A stretch of DNA of 9,751 nt from Bacteroidota bacterium (GCA_021785235.1 JAJYGB010000468.1:1-9751), one strand, 5' to 3'; positions 1-6,438 are shown, numbered from the stretch's first letter. Program-made: numbers and translations. Notes: generated by a model from the letters alone, not told the origin.

Positions 1-172
1 TGAGCGGAAGGAGCTTGGCGCTTTTTGCCCAGACCGGGGGTGCGAGGCGCCCTCCACCGCGCCAATCATATCCATTCGCCCGGCCCTTCTGGGGAGAATC
101 CTGCGCGAACGTGCACTGAGCATACACGAGGAAAAATAGAGTGAACAAAATTGATGTGAGATGCCTTTTCAT
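1..172 (-). CDS. Exported protein of unknown function, N-terminus only (runs off the window)
   Basis: The minus strand from 172 encodes 57 residues and stays open to the window edge, so the gene is truncated at its 3' end. It starts MKRHLTSILFTLFFLVYAQC: basic residues, a hydrophobic core, then CTFAQ followed by DSPQK, which is a classical Sec signal peptide with likely cleavage after TFAQ. The Cys lies in VYAQC, a poor lipobox because Gln is at -1, so a lipoprotein is less likely. The mature start reads GYDWRGGGRLAPPVW, which I do not recognise. The ATG is supported by a strong Shine-Dalgarno AGGAGGGA five bases upstream. It lies 96 bp downstream of the GH94 stop in the same direction, so it may be the next gene of the cluster. 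Export suggests a glycan-facing role, but that is inference from context only. Confidence 0.75.
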   Translation of the reverse strand, partial: MKRHLTSILFTLFFLVYAQCTFAQDSPQKGRANGYDWRGGGRLAPPVWAKSAKLLPL

Positions 173-177
173 TCTAA

Positions 178-185
178 TCCCTCCT
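178..185 (-). promoter_or_regulatory. Strong Shine-Dalgarno for the exported-protein gene at 172
   Basis: On the minus strand AGGAGGGA precedes the ATG at 172-170 by five bases. It is the best ribosome binding site in the window and fixes the start of the partial gene. Confidence 0.7.
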
Positions 186-220
186 GACTGCGGAAAACAA
201 ATTACAACAAGTTGAAATCC

Positions 221-247
221 GGCGCCGACCTGCCCGAATCCGGCACC
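221..247 (-). other. GC-rich stem-loop between GH94 and the exported-protein gene
   Basis: On the minus strand GGTGCCG (247-241) can pair with CGGCGCC (227-221) through seven pairs, one of them G-U, around a 13-base loop. No clean T-run follows, so it is not a textbook Rho-independent terminator. It could weakly attenuate transcription or protect the 3' end of the GH94 message. A second small inverted repeat (GACTA-C-TAGTC, 257-267) ends just before the GH94 stop codon region. Nothing else is recognised between 173 and 268. Confidence 0.3.
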
Positions 248-268
248 CTGGGAAAGGACTACTAGTCT

Positions 269-2665
269 TTAACCCATCGTCACTTGGATTTCATTTTCTG
301 CCGACATCTTTGACATGGGAATCAGATTCCCATCAATCGTCTCACCGTTAATCACGACTTTCTTTACACCTTTCTCGACACTCTTCGGGTTATCAACCCG
401 TATATCAAGGACGTTTCCGCGGAATACGCGCCTGACGCTGAACGATTTCCACTTCGACGGTATGCAAGGATCGATCCGGACGCCGTTTACCTCCGGCCTG
501 ATTCCAAGAACATATTGAGTGATGGCATGATAGGTCCACGCAGCCGAGCCGGAAAGCCACGGAATGCGGGAGGCGCCGTGCTTCGGACTCTGTTTCGCGT
601 GAGTAGACTGGCACACAACATAAGGTTCTATCTCGCGGACTTCCGCCTTCTTGTTGTAGGCCGCCGGCAAATACGCACGCAAGTATTCGTAGGCCTGTTC
701 CCCATGCCCGAGAATTGCCTCCGCCATAACGGCCCAGCCCTGTGTGTGAATGAAAATACCGGCATTCTCTTTCAGGCCGGGGTTGAAGAAAGATGCCCGT
801 ACAATTTTATGGTCTGTCTTCACAAAAGGAGGGTCGCAAAGGGCGAGTCCGTATTTTGTGGCGAGACGTTTGTGCACCTGCTCCATCGCGGTTTCCGCCT
901 GGTCCCTGGTCGCGAGGCCGGATATCACCGCCCATGTCTGCGGATTGAGGAATATCTGTCCCTCCGCACACTCCTTCGAGCCCAACTTCAGTCCGTCGTT
1001 CCTGTACCCGCGCATGAACCATTCACCGTCCCACGAATACCGTTTTATGTTGCTATCGAGCCGCTCGAGGGTCAGCTTGGCCCAGGACGATTCGTCCGCC
1101 CTGCGGAGGATGAGCGCCACGTCGACATAGACCTTAAGCGCGTGTCGGAGCTGCATAGAAACGAAGATAGATTCGCCTTTCCTGCCGAAGCGTAGAGTGT
1201 CGTTCCAGTCCGCCTGCAGTCCGCTCGGCAAGCCGTGCGCACCCGACCTGCTGAGGTTGAACTGAATAGCGCGCTTCATGTGTCCGAAGACCGACTCTTC
1301 GCCCTTGTCCGCGAACGGCAGAACTTTATGGTAAAAAGGCACGTCACCGGTCTCATTGACATATGCGGGGATCGCGTCAAACATCCACAGAGCGTCGTCG
1401 GAACGGTATTCGTCTTCCTTAGGTGCAGTCTCCTTCCCCGGTGTATGGCTGAAAGGGAGAATCACCGGCATCGCTCCGCCCGTCGAGACCTGGCCGGTGA
1501 TCATGAGCTCGAGCCTCTTCCTTACTTCATCCGGAATGGCGTGCACCACGCCAACGAAATCCTGCATCGTGTCGCGGTAACCGAGGCCGTCGCGGTCGAT
1601 GCCGGAATAGATGAGGCTTGCAGAGCGCGACCACGCGTAGGTGATGAGCGAGTTATAAATGCCCCAGGTGTTCACGGTGGCGTTAAGCTCCGGGTCGGGA
1701 GTATGCGCGGAAAATTTCTCGAGTTTCTCGTGCCAGAATGTTTTCAACTTCTCGAGTTCCTCGTCGGCACTGGTGATATCGCTGAATTCCTCCACCGCGT
1801 GTTTCCCCTCTTCCTCCGCGCTCCCTATGCCAGCAATGACTAAAAACTCTTTCGATTGTCCGGGAGAGAGAGTGAACTTCACCTGCAGCGCGCCGCACGG
1901 GTTATCGCCGTACGCCAGGCTGCCGGAACACTTTCCGCTATCGACCGCTATCGGATTCGCGTAGGTCCTATAAGGTCCGAGGAACGCCTCCCGGTCTGTA
2001 TCGAAGCCTATTACTTTGGCGCCGGCAATCGCCTGGAAGGTGTGGCGTGCCTGATCCTTCTCTTTGAAATTGTCGGGCTGTGGAGGAATGCTCAGGTTGG
2101 TACCGTGGTCGATGATGCCGTCGACAACTTTCATCTGCGCGATGTACTGAACATACTGTATGTTCAACAAGTCATCTATCGCGTTCCAGTTACTGGCGTA
2201 TTCGAGATAGGTAAACGCGCTGAGGGTGCGCTTCTTCTTGGAAGTGTTCGTTACCTTCACTTTCCAGATTTCGAACGTTCGCCCCAGCGGTACAAAGTAA
2301 GTCACTTCCGACTTGATGCCGCTGTACTGGGACTCGATCACGGTGTACGCGGTGCCGTGGCGGCAGATCGACTTATATTTGCCCAGGCGCTTTCCGACAG
2401 GCTGCCAGGAGGCGGACCAGAAATCCCTCGCGCCGTGGTCGTGGAAGTAGATGTACCTACCCGGCTGGTCGGCGGGGATCGAGTTGAACCTGAAGCGGAC
2501 AAAGCGTCCCATCCCGCCCGACTTGTAGAAACTGTAGCCGCCGGCATTGTTGGTCATTATGGCGCCGTATTCGGTCGAGCCGAGGTAGTTGCTCCACGGT
2601 TTCGGCGTGTCCGGGCGGGTGATTACGTACTCTTTGTTCTTGTCGTCAAATTCACCGTACTGCAT
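269..2665 (-). CDS. GH94 glycoside phosphorylase (cellobiose / chitobiose phosphorylase-like)
   Basis: This is a full-length (798 aa) inverting phosphorylase of family GH94, which cleaves a beta-linked disaccharide with phosphate to give an alpha-sugar 1-phosphate. There is no signal peptide, so it is cytoplasmic. The family N-terminus FDDKNKEYVITRPDTP and AGGYSFY (about 6-47) opens the beta-sandwich domain. The (alpha/alpha)6 barrel carries GLGYRDTMQD (360-369), RSDDALW (421-427) and ADWND (485-489), where Asp489 matches the known general acid (about Asp490/492 in characterised enzymes). The expected phosphate-site regions are His640 (FIHTQGW) and Ser705-Gly706 in WLSGSAAW, and the C-terminus contains GIRP...DPCIP. 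Two residues differ from the usual pattern: Thr490 where ADWNDC is common, and Ser705 where WLTG is usual. The size of about 800 aa fits the cellobiose, cellobionate and chitobiose clades, not cellodextrin phosphorylases (about 980 aa). The acceptor cannot be assigned from sequence alone. No good Shine-Dalgarno is visible; AT-rich repeats abut the start. Confidence 0.93.
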   Translation of the reverse strand: MQYGEFDDKNKEYVITRPDTPKPWSNYLGSTEYGAIMTNNAGGYSFYKSGGMGRFVRFRFNSIPADQPGRYIYFHDHGARDFWSASWQPVGKRLGKYKSICRHGTAYTVIESQYSGIKSEVTYFVPLGRTFEIWKVKVTNTSKKKRTLSAFTYLEYASNWNAIDDLLNIQYVQYIAQMKVVDGIIDHGTNLSIPPQPDNFKEKDQARHTFQAIAGAKVIGFDTDREAFLGPYRTYANPIAVDSGKCSGSLAYGDNPCGALQVKFTLSPGQSKEFLVIAGIGSAEEEGKHAVEEFSDITSADEELEKLKTFWHEKLEKFSAHTPDPELNATVNTWGIYNSLITYAWSRSASLIYSGIDRDGLGYRDTMQDFVGVVHAIPDEVRKRLELMITGQVSTGGAMPVILPFSHTPGKETAPKEDEYRSDDALWMFDAIPAYVNETGDVPFYHKVLPFADKGEESVFGHMKRAIQFNLSRSGAHGLPSGLQADWNDTLRFGRKGESIFVSMQLRHALKVYVDVALILRRADESSWAKLTLERLDSNIKRYSWDGEWFMRGYRNDGLKLGSKECAEGQIFLNPQTWAVISGLATRDQAETAMEQVHKRLATKYGLALCDPPFVKTDHKIVRASFFNPGLKENAGIFIHTQGWAVMAEAILGHGEQAYEYLRAYLPAAYNKKAEVREIEPYVVCQSTHAKQSPKHGASRIPWLSGSAAWTYHAITQYVLGIRPEVNGVRIDPCIPSKWKSFSVRRVFRGNVLDIRVDNPKSVEKGVKKVVINGETIDGNLIPMSKMSAENEIQVTMG

Positions 2666-2813
2666 AACAAATTCTCAATTTTGAATTCTTAATTCTATAT
2701 TAAAAATCCGGAGTCCATGTTTTAATACGATCGCATTGTTCCGAGCAGAGATCTGCACTGGGTGCGCACAATTCTCAATTCAAAATTTAAAATTGAGAAT
2801 TCAAAATTCCTCT
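2666..2813. repeat. AT-rich spacer with three copies of ATTCTCAATT (two direct, one inverted)
   Basis: ATTCTCAATT occurs at 2671-2680 and 2771-2780, exactly 100 bp apart, and its reverse complement AATTGAGAAT at 2791-2800. The last two form a perfect 10-bp inverted repeat around a 10-base AT loop. The spacer separates the GPH stop from the GH94 start. The copy at 2671 ends four to six bases from the GH94 ATG, in place of a normal ribosome binding site. On the transcript the first-made arm (2800-2791) could pair either with 2780-2771 or with 2680-2671. The composition (runs of AATTC, AAAATT) differs sharply from the GC-richer genes on both sides. Confidence 0.65.
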
Positions 2814-4229
2814 TTAACGGCCTTCCAAAATTCCGGCTGCTTCACGGCGCGCGCCGATCTCTTCCTTGATTTTGTTCATCGTCGGTTCATCCAGCTTGTA
2901 AAAGAAGATAAGCAACAGGAGCGCAATTACGCCAGGGACAGCGGGTATTATACTCATCATCGACTTCAGCCCGTTCAGGACCTGGATGTTTTGAACTACA
3001 TTCGCCTGGAAACCGGTCATAGCGAGTATTCCGCCGGCGACCATCGTCCCGAGGGCCCAGCCCAGCTTGTTCGACATGATGGAAGCCGAGTAAACAAGCC
3101 CCGTCGCTCTTCTCCCCGTCTTCCACTCAGAGTAATCGGCAGTATCGGCATACATCGCCCAGAGCAGGGCGGAAATCGGTCCGGCCGACACCGAACTCAG
3201 AACCTGAAGTCCGAATATCCAGACCAGGTCGCCCGGTCTCAGGACGAAGAACAAAGCTGTGGAGACTATCGCCGTGGTAAAGAGGACGATCACGGCCATC
3301 TTTCGCCCGAGCAAACGGGAAAACCAGGGGACCAGTACGACTCCGAGCAACGAGGCTGCCTGGCCGGCCACGTTGAATGCGGACGCCAACCATTCGAAAT
3401 CGAAACTGTGCATCGTGCCAAAGAAAGAGATCTGCTGAGTACCGATATAGTACTTGAAGTAGTGGACCGTTATGCTGAGCCTTATGCAGACGAAAAGAAT
3501 GAGGAGGATCGTAACCGAGAAGAGGACAACCCATGGAATATTCTTCGATATGTCTTTCAGGTCGTTCTTTATCGACGTTCTTTCCTTGGCAATGGGTTGT
3601 ATGCGCTCGTGAGTTGAGAGGAACGTGATCACGAAGAAGATGATTGCGACGACGGCATAAAGCGACATCGTGGTTTGCCATCCCTTCGCACTGCTTCCCC
3701 CGCCGAAGTATTCAGCGAGCGGGAGCGCTGTCGCGGAGACGATTATCCCGGCCGAGTAAGCGCCGACAAATTTGAAAGACGAAGCGCTCGTCCTTTCGTT
3801 GGGTTCGCTGCTTATCACGCCGAGAAGGGAGGTGTAAGGAATATTTATCGCGGAATAGAAGAACATGAACGCGATGAAGGTTACGTAAGCGTAGACAAGT
3901 TTACCGCCCGGCGAAAAATTAGGTGTCGAAAAAGCGAGAACGGCGGTGACCGCGAGCGGCAGCGCCATCCAGATCAGGTACGGCCTGAACTTACCCCATT
4001 TCGTTCTGGTGCGATCGGCAGTCATGCCGATGCCTACGTCGAAGAACGCGTCCAGCGCCCTGGAGATCGCGGTCATCGTTCCAGCGGCGGCCGCAGCCAG
4101 GCCGAATACATCAGTGTAGAAAAAGAGGAGATAAACCATAATCGTCTGCCAAAAAAGCACAGACGCGAAGTCCCCGCATCCGTAACCGGCTTTTTCCCAG
4201 AACGACAGCTTTGTGTTCTCTGCGGTCAT
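2814..4229 (-). CDS. GPH-family sugar:cation symporter (MelB-like, MFS)
   Basis: This 471-aa inner-membrane transporter belongs to the glycoside-pentoside-hexuronide:cation symporter family, which imports oligosaccharides or glycosides with Na+ or H+. Repeated hydrophobic stretches fit twelve membrane helices. The diagnostic N-terminal signature is clear: ISRALDAFFDVGIG (55-68), then DRTRTKWGKFRP (72-83). Asp60 and Asp64 correspond to the cation-site Asp55 and Asp59 of MelB. INIPYTSLLG (128-137) is another family hallmark, and the polar central loop is at about 207-231. The start is supported by AAAGGAG six bases before the ATG. It sits between the GH130 and GH94 phosphorylase genes, so it most likely imports the oligosaccharide these enzymes phosphorolyse. 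The exact substrate cannot be read from the sequence. Confidence 0.93.
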   Translation of the reverse strand: MTAENTKLSFWEKAGYGCGDFASVLFWQTIMVYLLFFYTDVFGLAAAAAGTMTAISRALDAFFDVGIGMTADRTRTKWGKFRPYLIWMALPLAVTAVLAFSTPNFSPGGKLVYAYVTFIAFMFFYSAINIPYTSLLGVISSEPNERTSASSFKFVGAYSAGIIVSATALPLAEYFGGGSSAKGWQTTMSLYAVVAIIFFVITFLSTHERIQPIAKERTSIKNDLKDISKNIPWVVLFSVTILLILFVCIRLSITVHYFKYYIGTQQISFFGTMHSFDFEWLASAFNVAGQAASLLGVVLVPWFSRLLGRKMAVIVLFTTAIVSTALFFVLRPGDLVWIFGLQVLSSVSAGPISALLWAMYADTADYSEWKTGRRATGLVYSASIMSNKLGWALGTMVAGGILAMTGFQANVVQNIQVLNGLKSMMSIIPAVPGVIALLLLIFFYKLDEPTMNKIKEEIGARREAAGILEGR

Positions 4230-4249
4230 AACAGCTCCTTTGAGTTAAG

Positions 4250-4480
4250 ACAAGGTCACGAGACCCGGCTCATCTGCATAAACTATGAATTCATTCTTCC
4301 AACGTCCCATCACGACGCGAACCGCGAAGGTGTTATCCACATGCCTAAGGAATTAGGTTCGCCGTAAGGTGAATTTCGATTAGCCTGGAGTTCCATCGCC
4401 CTCTTTGCGACTTCATCGGATCCCGCGTATCCGGTCCGCGGCGAATTCCTCCCGATGCCTTCATCGTTCCTCGGTAAACC
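4250..4480. other. Structured intergenic DNA of unknown origin fused to the GH94 remnant
   Basis: Homology to GH94 stops abruptly after codon 21 of the remnant (about 4481). The following DNA, down to the GPH ribosome binding site, matches no gene I recognise. The reading frame stays open to a stop at 4310, but this part (PGLPRNDEGIG..., ...SLGMWITPSRFAS) resembles a chance translation of a non-coding repeat more than a protein. It contains nested inverted repeats: GCGAACC (4317-4323) with GGTTCGC (4356-4362), and inside them CCTAA-GGAA-TTAGG (4344-4357). There is also a palindrome ATGAATTCAT (4285-4294). It may be a small non-autonomous mobile or dispersed repeat element that replaced the rest of the gene. 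No terminal repeats or target-site duplication are obvious. The boundaries are approximate. Confidence 0.4.
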
Positions 4481-4543
4481 CGGCACATCAGGACGGGTGA
4501 TCACATGTTCTTTTTGATAATCGTCGAAGTGACCAAACTGCAT
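4481..4543 (-). pseudogene. 5' remnant of a second GH94 phosphorylase gene (21 codons)
   Basis: The minus strand from 4543 begins MQFGHFDDYQKEHVITRPDV. The intact GH94 protein of this window begins MQYGEFDDKNKEYVITRPDT, so 15 of the first 21 residues are identical and the initiator regions align without gaps. Most of the matching codons differ at third positions, so this is an old paralogue, not a recent partial copy. Homology ends after the Pro of codon 21, where PWSNYLG should follow; instead unrelated sequence (GLPRNDEG) continues in frame to a stop at 4310. The catalytic domain is completely absent, so no enzyme is made. Its position directly upstream of the GPH gene suggests an ancestral order GH130, GH94, GPH, GH94. 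Confidence 0.8.
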
Positions 4544-4620
4544 ACCTGAGCCCTGTTTTCATTCGAACGCAAACATGCCGCGGAGCGACACCGCGGACGC
4601 GGAACAGCCACAATTGTCCT

Positions 4621-4650
4621 AAAATATGTATGATTATCCACTTTTGCCAA
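4621..4650 (-). promoter_or_regulatory. Possible sigma-70-type promoter upstream of the GH94 remnant and GPH gene
   Basis: On the minus strand TTGGCA (4650-4645) is followed after 18 bases by TATTTT (4626-4621), with five of six and four of six matches to the -35 and -10 consensus. It lies about 80 bp before the remnant start codon, a plausible position for the former GH94 promoter, which could now drive the symporter and intact GH94. A small GC-rich inverted repeat (CCGCGG at 4578-4583 and 4591-4596) lies between it and the remnant. In an AT-rich stretch such matches arise by chance, so the call is weak. Confidence 0.3.
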
Positions 4651-4666
4651 TGCTAACGAAATATTG

Positions 4667-5013
4667 CGTCCCTACGGGACGAAATCGCTCATCTCATTTT
4701 CCTTTTACGAATATCCTGTCCCTCTACGAGGTCGTAGACCTAACGGGACATGGGGAATCTCATGCGAACCCGAGTTTACCGCGTGCCTTCTGGCACGCAA
4801 TATTTGTAAAAGCACCAACAAAATGGACAACCCGTCCCGTAGGGACGGAACCATTTATCTGTTTTCCCATCCACAAATATCGTGTCCCTCTACGAGGTCG
4901 TAGTCCTAACGGGACAGGGGCAATTTGATGAGAGCCCGAGGTTACAGCGTGCCGTTAGGCACGCAATATTTTTTGAAATCTAACCGGAGAACAATGCCGT
5001 CCCGTAGGGACGG
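4667..5013. repeat. Tandem ~166-bp intergenic repeat made of three hairpin types
   Basis: Two tandem units plus a terminal box fill the space downstream of GH130. Box A is CGTCCC-3 nt-GGGACG, at 4667-4681, 4833-4847 and 4998-5012, with starts 166 and 165 bp apart. Box B is TGTCCC...GGGACA enclosing TCTACGAGGTCGTAG, at 4717-4750 and 4883-4916, 166 bp apart. Box C is GCGTGCC-4 nt-GGCACGC followed by AATATT, at 4781-4798 and 4947-4964, 166 bp apart. Loop bases vary (TTCT versus GTTA) while stems are kept, as expected if folding matters. The first box A has its loop as TAC, not GTA, and is preceded by AATATTGCGTCCC, so the left end looks inverted relative to the rest. Open frames across it are by-products of the repeat. 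It resembles REP/BIME-type palindromic intergenic elements; its family is not identified. Confidence 0.85.
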
Positions 5014-5076
5014 AATATCTCTTCATCCATTTCTTCGCCGGGGTGACAACTCAGACCCGTCTGTTTCTATCTGCTT

Positions 5077-6069
5077 CTAGCGCTGCGGGTGTCTCTTTAT
5101 GAAATCCACGATCTCGTCGACCTTTCCGAATGCCATCCCGGTGACCGTGTCTGCGGCACCGTAATAAATCGCCAGCCTCCCCGTCGGCGCGTCGCACAAC
5201 ATGGCGCATGGGAACACCACATTGGGAACGTCCCCCATGCATTCATACGGCTTCTGAGGCGAAAGCAGATACGGCTCGCCACGGACAATCACCTTCCAGG
5301 GCTTGTCGAGGTCGAGCAGAACCGCGCCGGCACTGTAAACAAAACCGTTGCACGACTGAAGGACACCGTGATATATGAGAAGCCATCCCTCGGAGGTTTC
5401 GATAGGAATAGGCCCGCTCCCGATCTTCGTATATTGCCACGAGTCGCCGACCGTCCCCATAACAAATCTGTGCTTGCCCCAGTAAGTAAGATCCGGGCTT
5501 TCACTCAGGAATATGTCGCCGAAGGGCGTGTGTCCCCTGTCGGACGGCCTCGACAGCAGAGCATATTTCCCGTTTATCTTTCTGGGAAACAACACTCCAT
5601 TCCTGTTGTAAGGTAGCAGCGCGTTCTCGAGCTGGTGGAATTTCTCGAAATCCTTCGTCCAGCCGATTCCTATCGTGGGTCCATGATAGTAATTGCACCA
5701 TGTTACGTAGTATCTGTCCTCGATCCACACCACGCGGGGGTCGTAGCCGTAAACGAATTTGCCTACCTCTTCGTCTTCGCACTCGAACTTCAACGGCTCC
5801 GGGTCGAGCTTCCAGCTGAGCCCGTCCTTGCTGAAGCCGCGGTGGAGTCTCATCTGCCTCGCCCAGTTGTCACACCTGAATACGCCCGCGAACTCCCCGT
5901 TGCGCGCGACGACGGCGCTGTTGAAGATACTGTTCGAAGTGGGGAGAAGATCCCTCGGTATCACCGGGTTTTTCGAATAGCGCCATAGAGGCTTGTTATA
6001 TCCCGATGGCTTCTCTTCCCACGGAATGTTCGGAATTGGTTTTTCGCCGATGATTTTCAATGAGCTCAT
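5077..6069 (-). CDS. GH130 beta-mannoside phosphorylase (subfamily 2-like)
   Basis: This 330-aa cytoplasmic enzyme belongs to GH130, whose members phosphorolyse beta-1,4-mannosides to alpha-mannose 1-phosphate. The five-bladed propeller motifs are clear. Asp110 in GYDPRVV is the catalytic acid. The residues that bind phosphate in characterised phosphorylases all have counterparts: Arg156 (NRNGVLFP), Arg174 ([10 protein letters not shown]), Lys215 (YTKIGSG) and His234 (IYHG). Asp307 lies in YYGAADT. Their spacing matches that recalled for UhgbMP almost exactly. This argues for a phosphorylase, not one of the hydrolytic GH130 members that lack these basic residues. A length of about 330 fits subfamily 2 (mannosyl-GlcNAc and mannooligosaccharide phosphorylases) better than the about 390-aa mannosylglucose phosphorylases. 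An upstream in-frame ATG at 6114 exists, but the ATG at 6069 has a GAGG five bases ahead and begins a normal family N-terminus. The acceptor (Man, Glc or GlcNAc) is undetermined. Confidence 0.92.
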   Translation of the reverse strand: MSSLKIIGEKPIPNIPWEEKPSGYNKPLWRYSKNPVIPRDLLPTSNSIFNSAVVARNGEFAGVFRCDNWARQMRLHRGFSKDGLSWKLDPEPLKFECEDEEVGKFVYGYDPRVVWIEDRYYVTWCNYYHGPTIGIGWTKDFEKFHQLENALLPYNRNGVLFPRKINGKYALLSRPSDRGHTPFGDIFLSESPDLTYWGKHRFVMGTVGDSWQYTKIGSGPIPIETSEGWLLIYHGVLQSCNGFVYSAGAVLLDLDKPWKVIVRGEPYLLSPQKPYECMGDVPNVVFPCAMLCDAPTGRLAIYYGAADTVTGMAFGKVDEIVDFIKRHPQR

Positions 6070-6073
6070 GATA

Positions 6074-6079
6074 TCCTCA
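6074..6079 (-). promoter_or_regulatory. Ribosome binding site that selects the GH130 start at 6069
   Basis: TGAGGA on the minus strand, with GAGG placed five bases before the ATG at 6069-6067. The in-frame ATG at 6114 has no such sequence and would add 15 residues ([15 protein letters not shown]) that do not look like a signal peptide or part of the GH130 fold. Confidence 0.6.
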
Positions 6080-6199
6080 CGCTTGTTATAAGTTGAAGGG
6101 GCCGGGTTGCACATCTTATGAAATTGACGGGCACTCGAGCGATAAGTCTTTCATAACGTCGGACCATCTCCCTGCGGTGTACTGATCCTCGTCGACCAT

Positions 6200-6218
6200 A
6201 TTGATGACCGCTCACAAT
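6200..6218 (-). promoter_or_regulatory. lac-operator-like site, putative LacI-family operator for GH130
   Basis: The minus strand reads ATTGTGAGCGGTCATCAAT. The E. coli lac O1 core is ATTGTGAGCGGATAACAAT, so 16 of 19 positions agree, including the first eleven in a row. It is an imperfect dyad (ATTG...CAAT) centred on the GCG, as usual for LacI/GalR-family operators. It lies about 130-150 bp before the GH130 ATG, inside the only long gap of the cluster. LacI-family regulators commonly control sugar-utilisation genes. No regulator gene is in the window, so its function is inferred from sequence and position only. Confidence 0.4.
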
Positions 6219-6438
6219 AGGAGCTTGAAAGGCCCGGGACTCCCTGACATAGTTTTATTAAAGATCGGTACCGCGTTCTCTGAAGCTACAACTTTATCTC
6301 GTCTTTTACATCGCCGGAACCCGTGGATACGGGGGTATTTACCTCATCGCGAAGGTGTGTACCGACAGAGTGGAAGAGTAGCCGCAAGAGATTGAAATTG
6401 TGATCGCCGCTCGATCCACCCGACATATCGTGTCTGGT

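Larger units (their letters stand above)
6070..6438. other. 369-bp intergenic region upstream of GH130
   Basis: There is no convincing gene between the DUF4965 stop and the GH130 start. The longest small minus-strand frame with ATG is 6199-6116 (27 codons, MVDEDQYTAGRWSDV...), with no recognisable homology and no clear ribosome site. The region holds the lac-operator-like sequence at 6200-6218. It probably carries the promoter and leader for GH130 and the genes after it. I could not place -35/-10 elements with confidence. No terminator with a T-run is visible after the DUF4965 stop. Confidence 0.5.

Noticed and set aside
221..267. Rho-independent terminator after GH94
   Set aside because: Stem-loops exist but no T-run follows on the minus strand, so termination cannot be claimed.
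515..2692. Long plus-strand frames opposite GH94 (such as 515-1195, 1235-1843, 1856-2692)
   Set aside because: They are antisense shadows of a strongly conserved GH94 gene in a GC-rich frame, with Arg/Val/Glu-rich composition and no recognisable domain.
4310..4480. The in-frame extension of the GH94 remnant as a real small protein
   Set aside because: Family similarity ends sharply at codon 21 and the rest looks like translated non-coding repeat; kept as a pseudogene plus an unknown element.
4626..4928. Plus-strand open frames of 79-100 codons across the intergenic repeat
   Set aside because: They repeat the same peptide strings (RGRSPNGT, SRRDGT) because the DNA is a tandem hairpin repeat, and they have no ribosome sites or protein-like composition.
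4667..5013. CRISPR array
   Set aside because: Only two long units, with the sequence between hairpins itself similar from unit to unit, and the period is 166 bp; there are no short repeats with unique spacers and no cas genes.
6070..6114. Upstream ATG at 6114 as the GH130 start
   Set aside because: The ATG at 6069 has a properly spaced GAGG and matches the usual family N-terminus; the extra 15 residues add no known element.
6116..6199. 27-codon minus-strand frame before GH130
   Set aside because: No clear ribosome site, no recognisable similarity, and a length expected by chance; a leader peptide cannot be excluded but is not supported.
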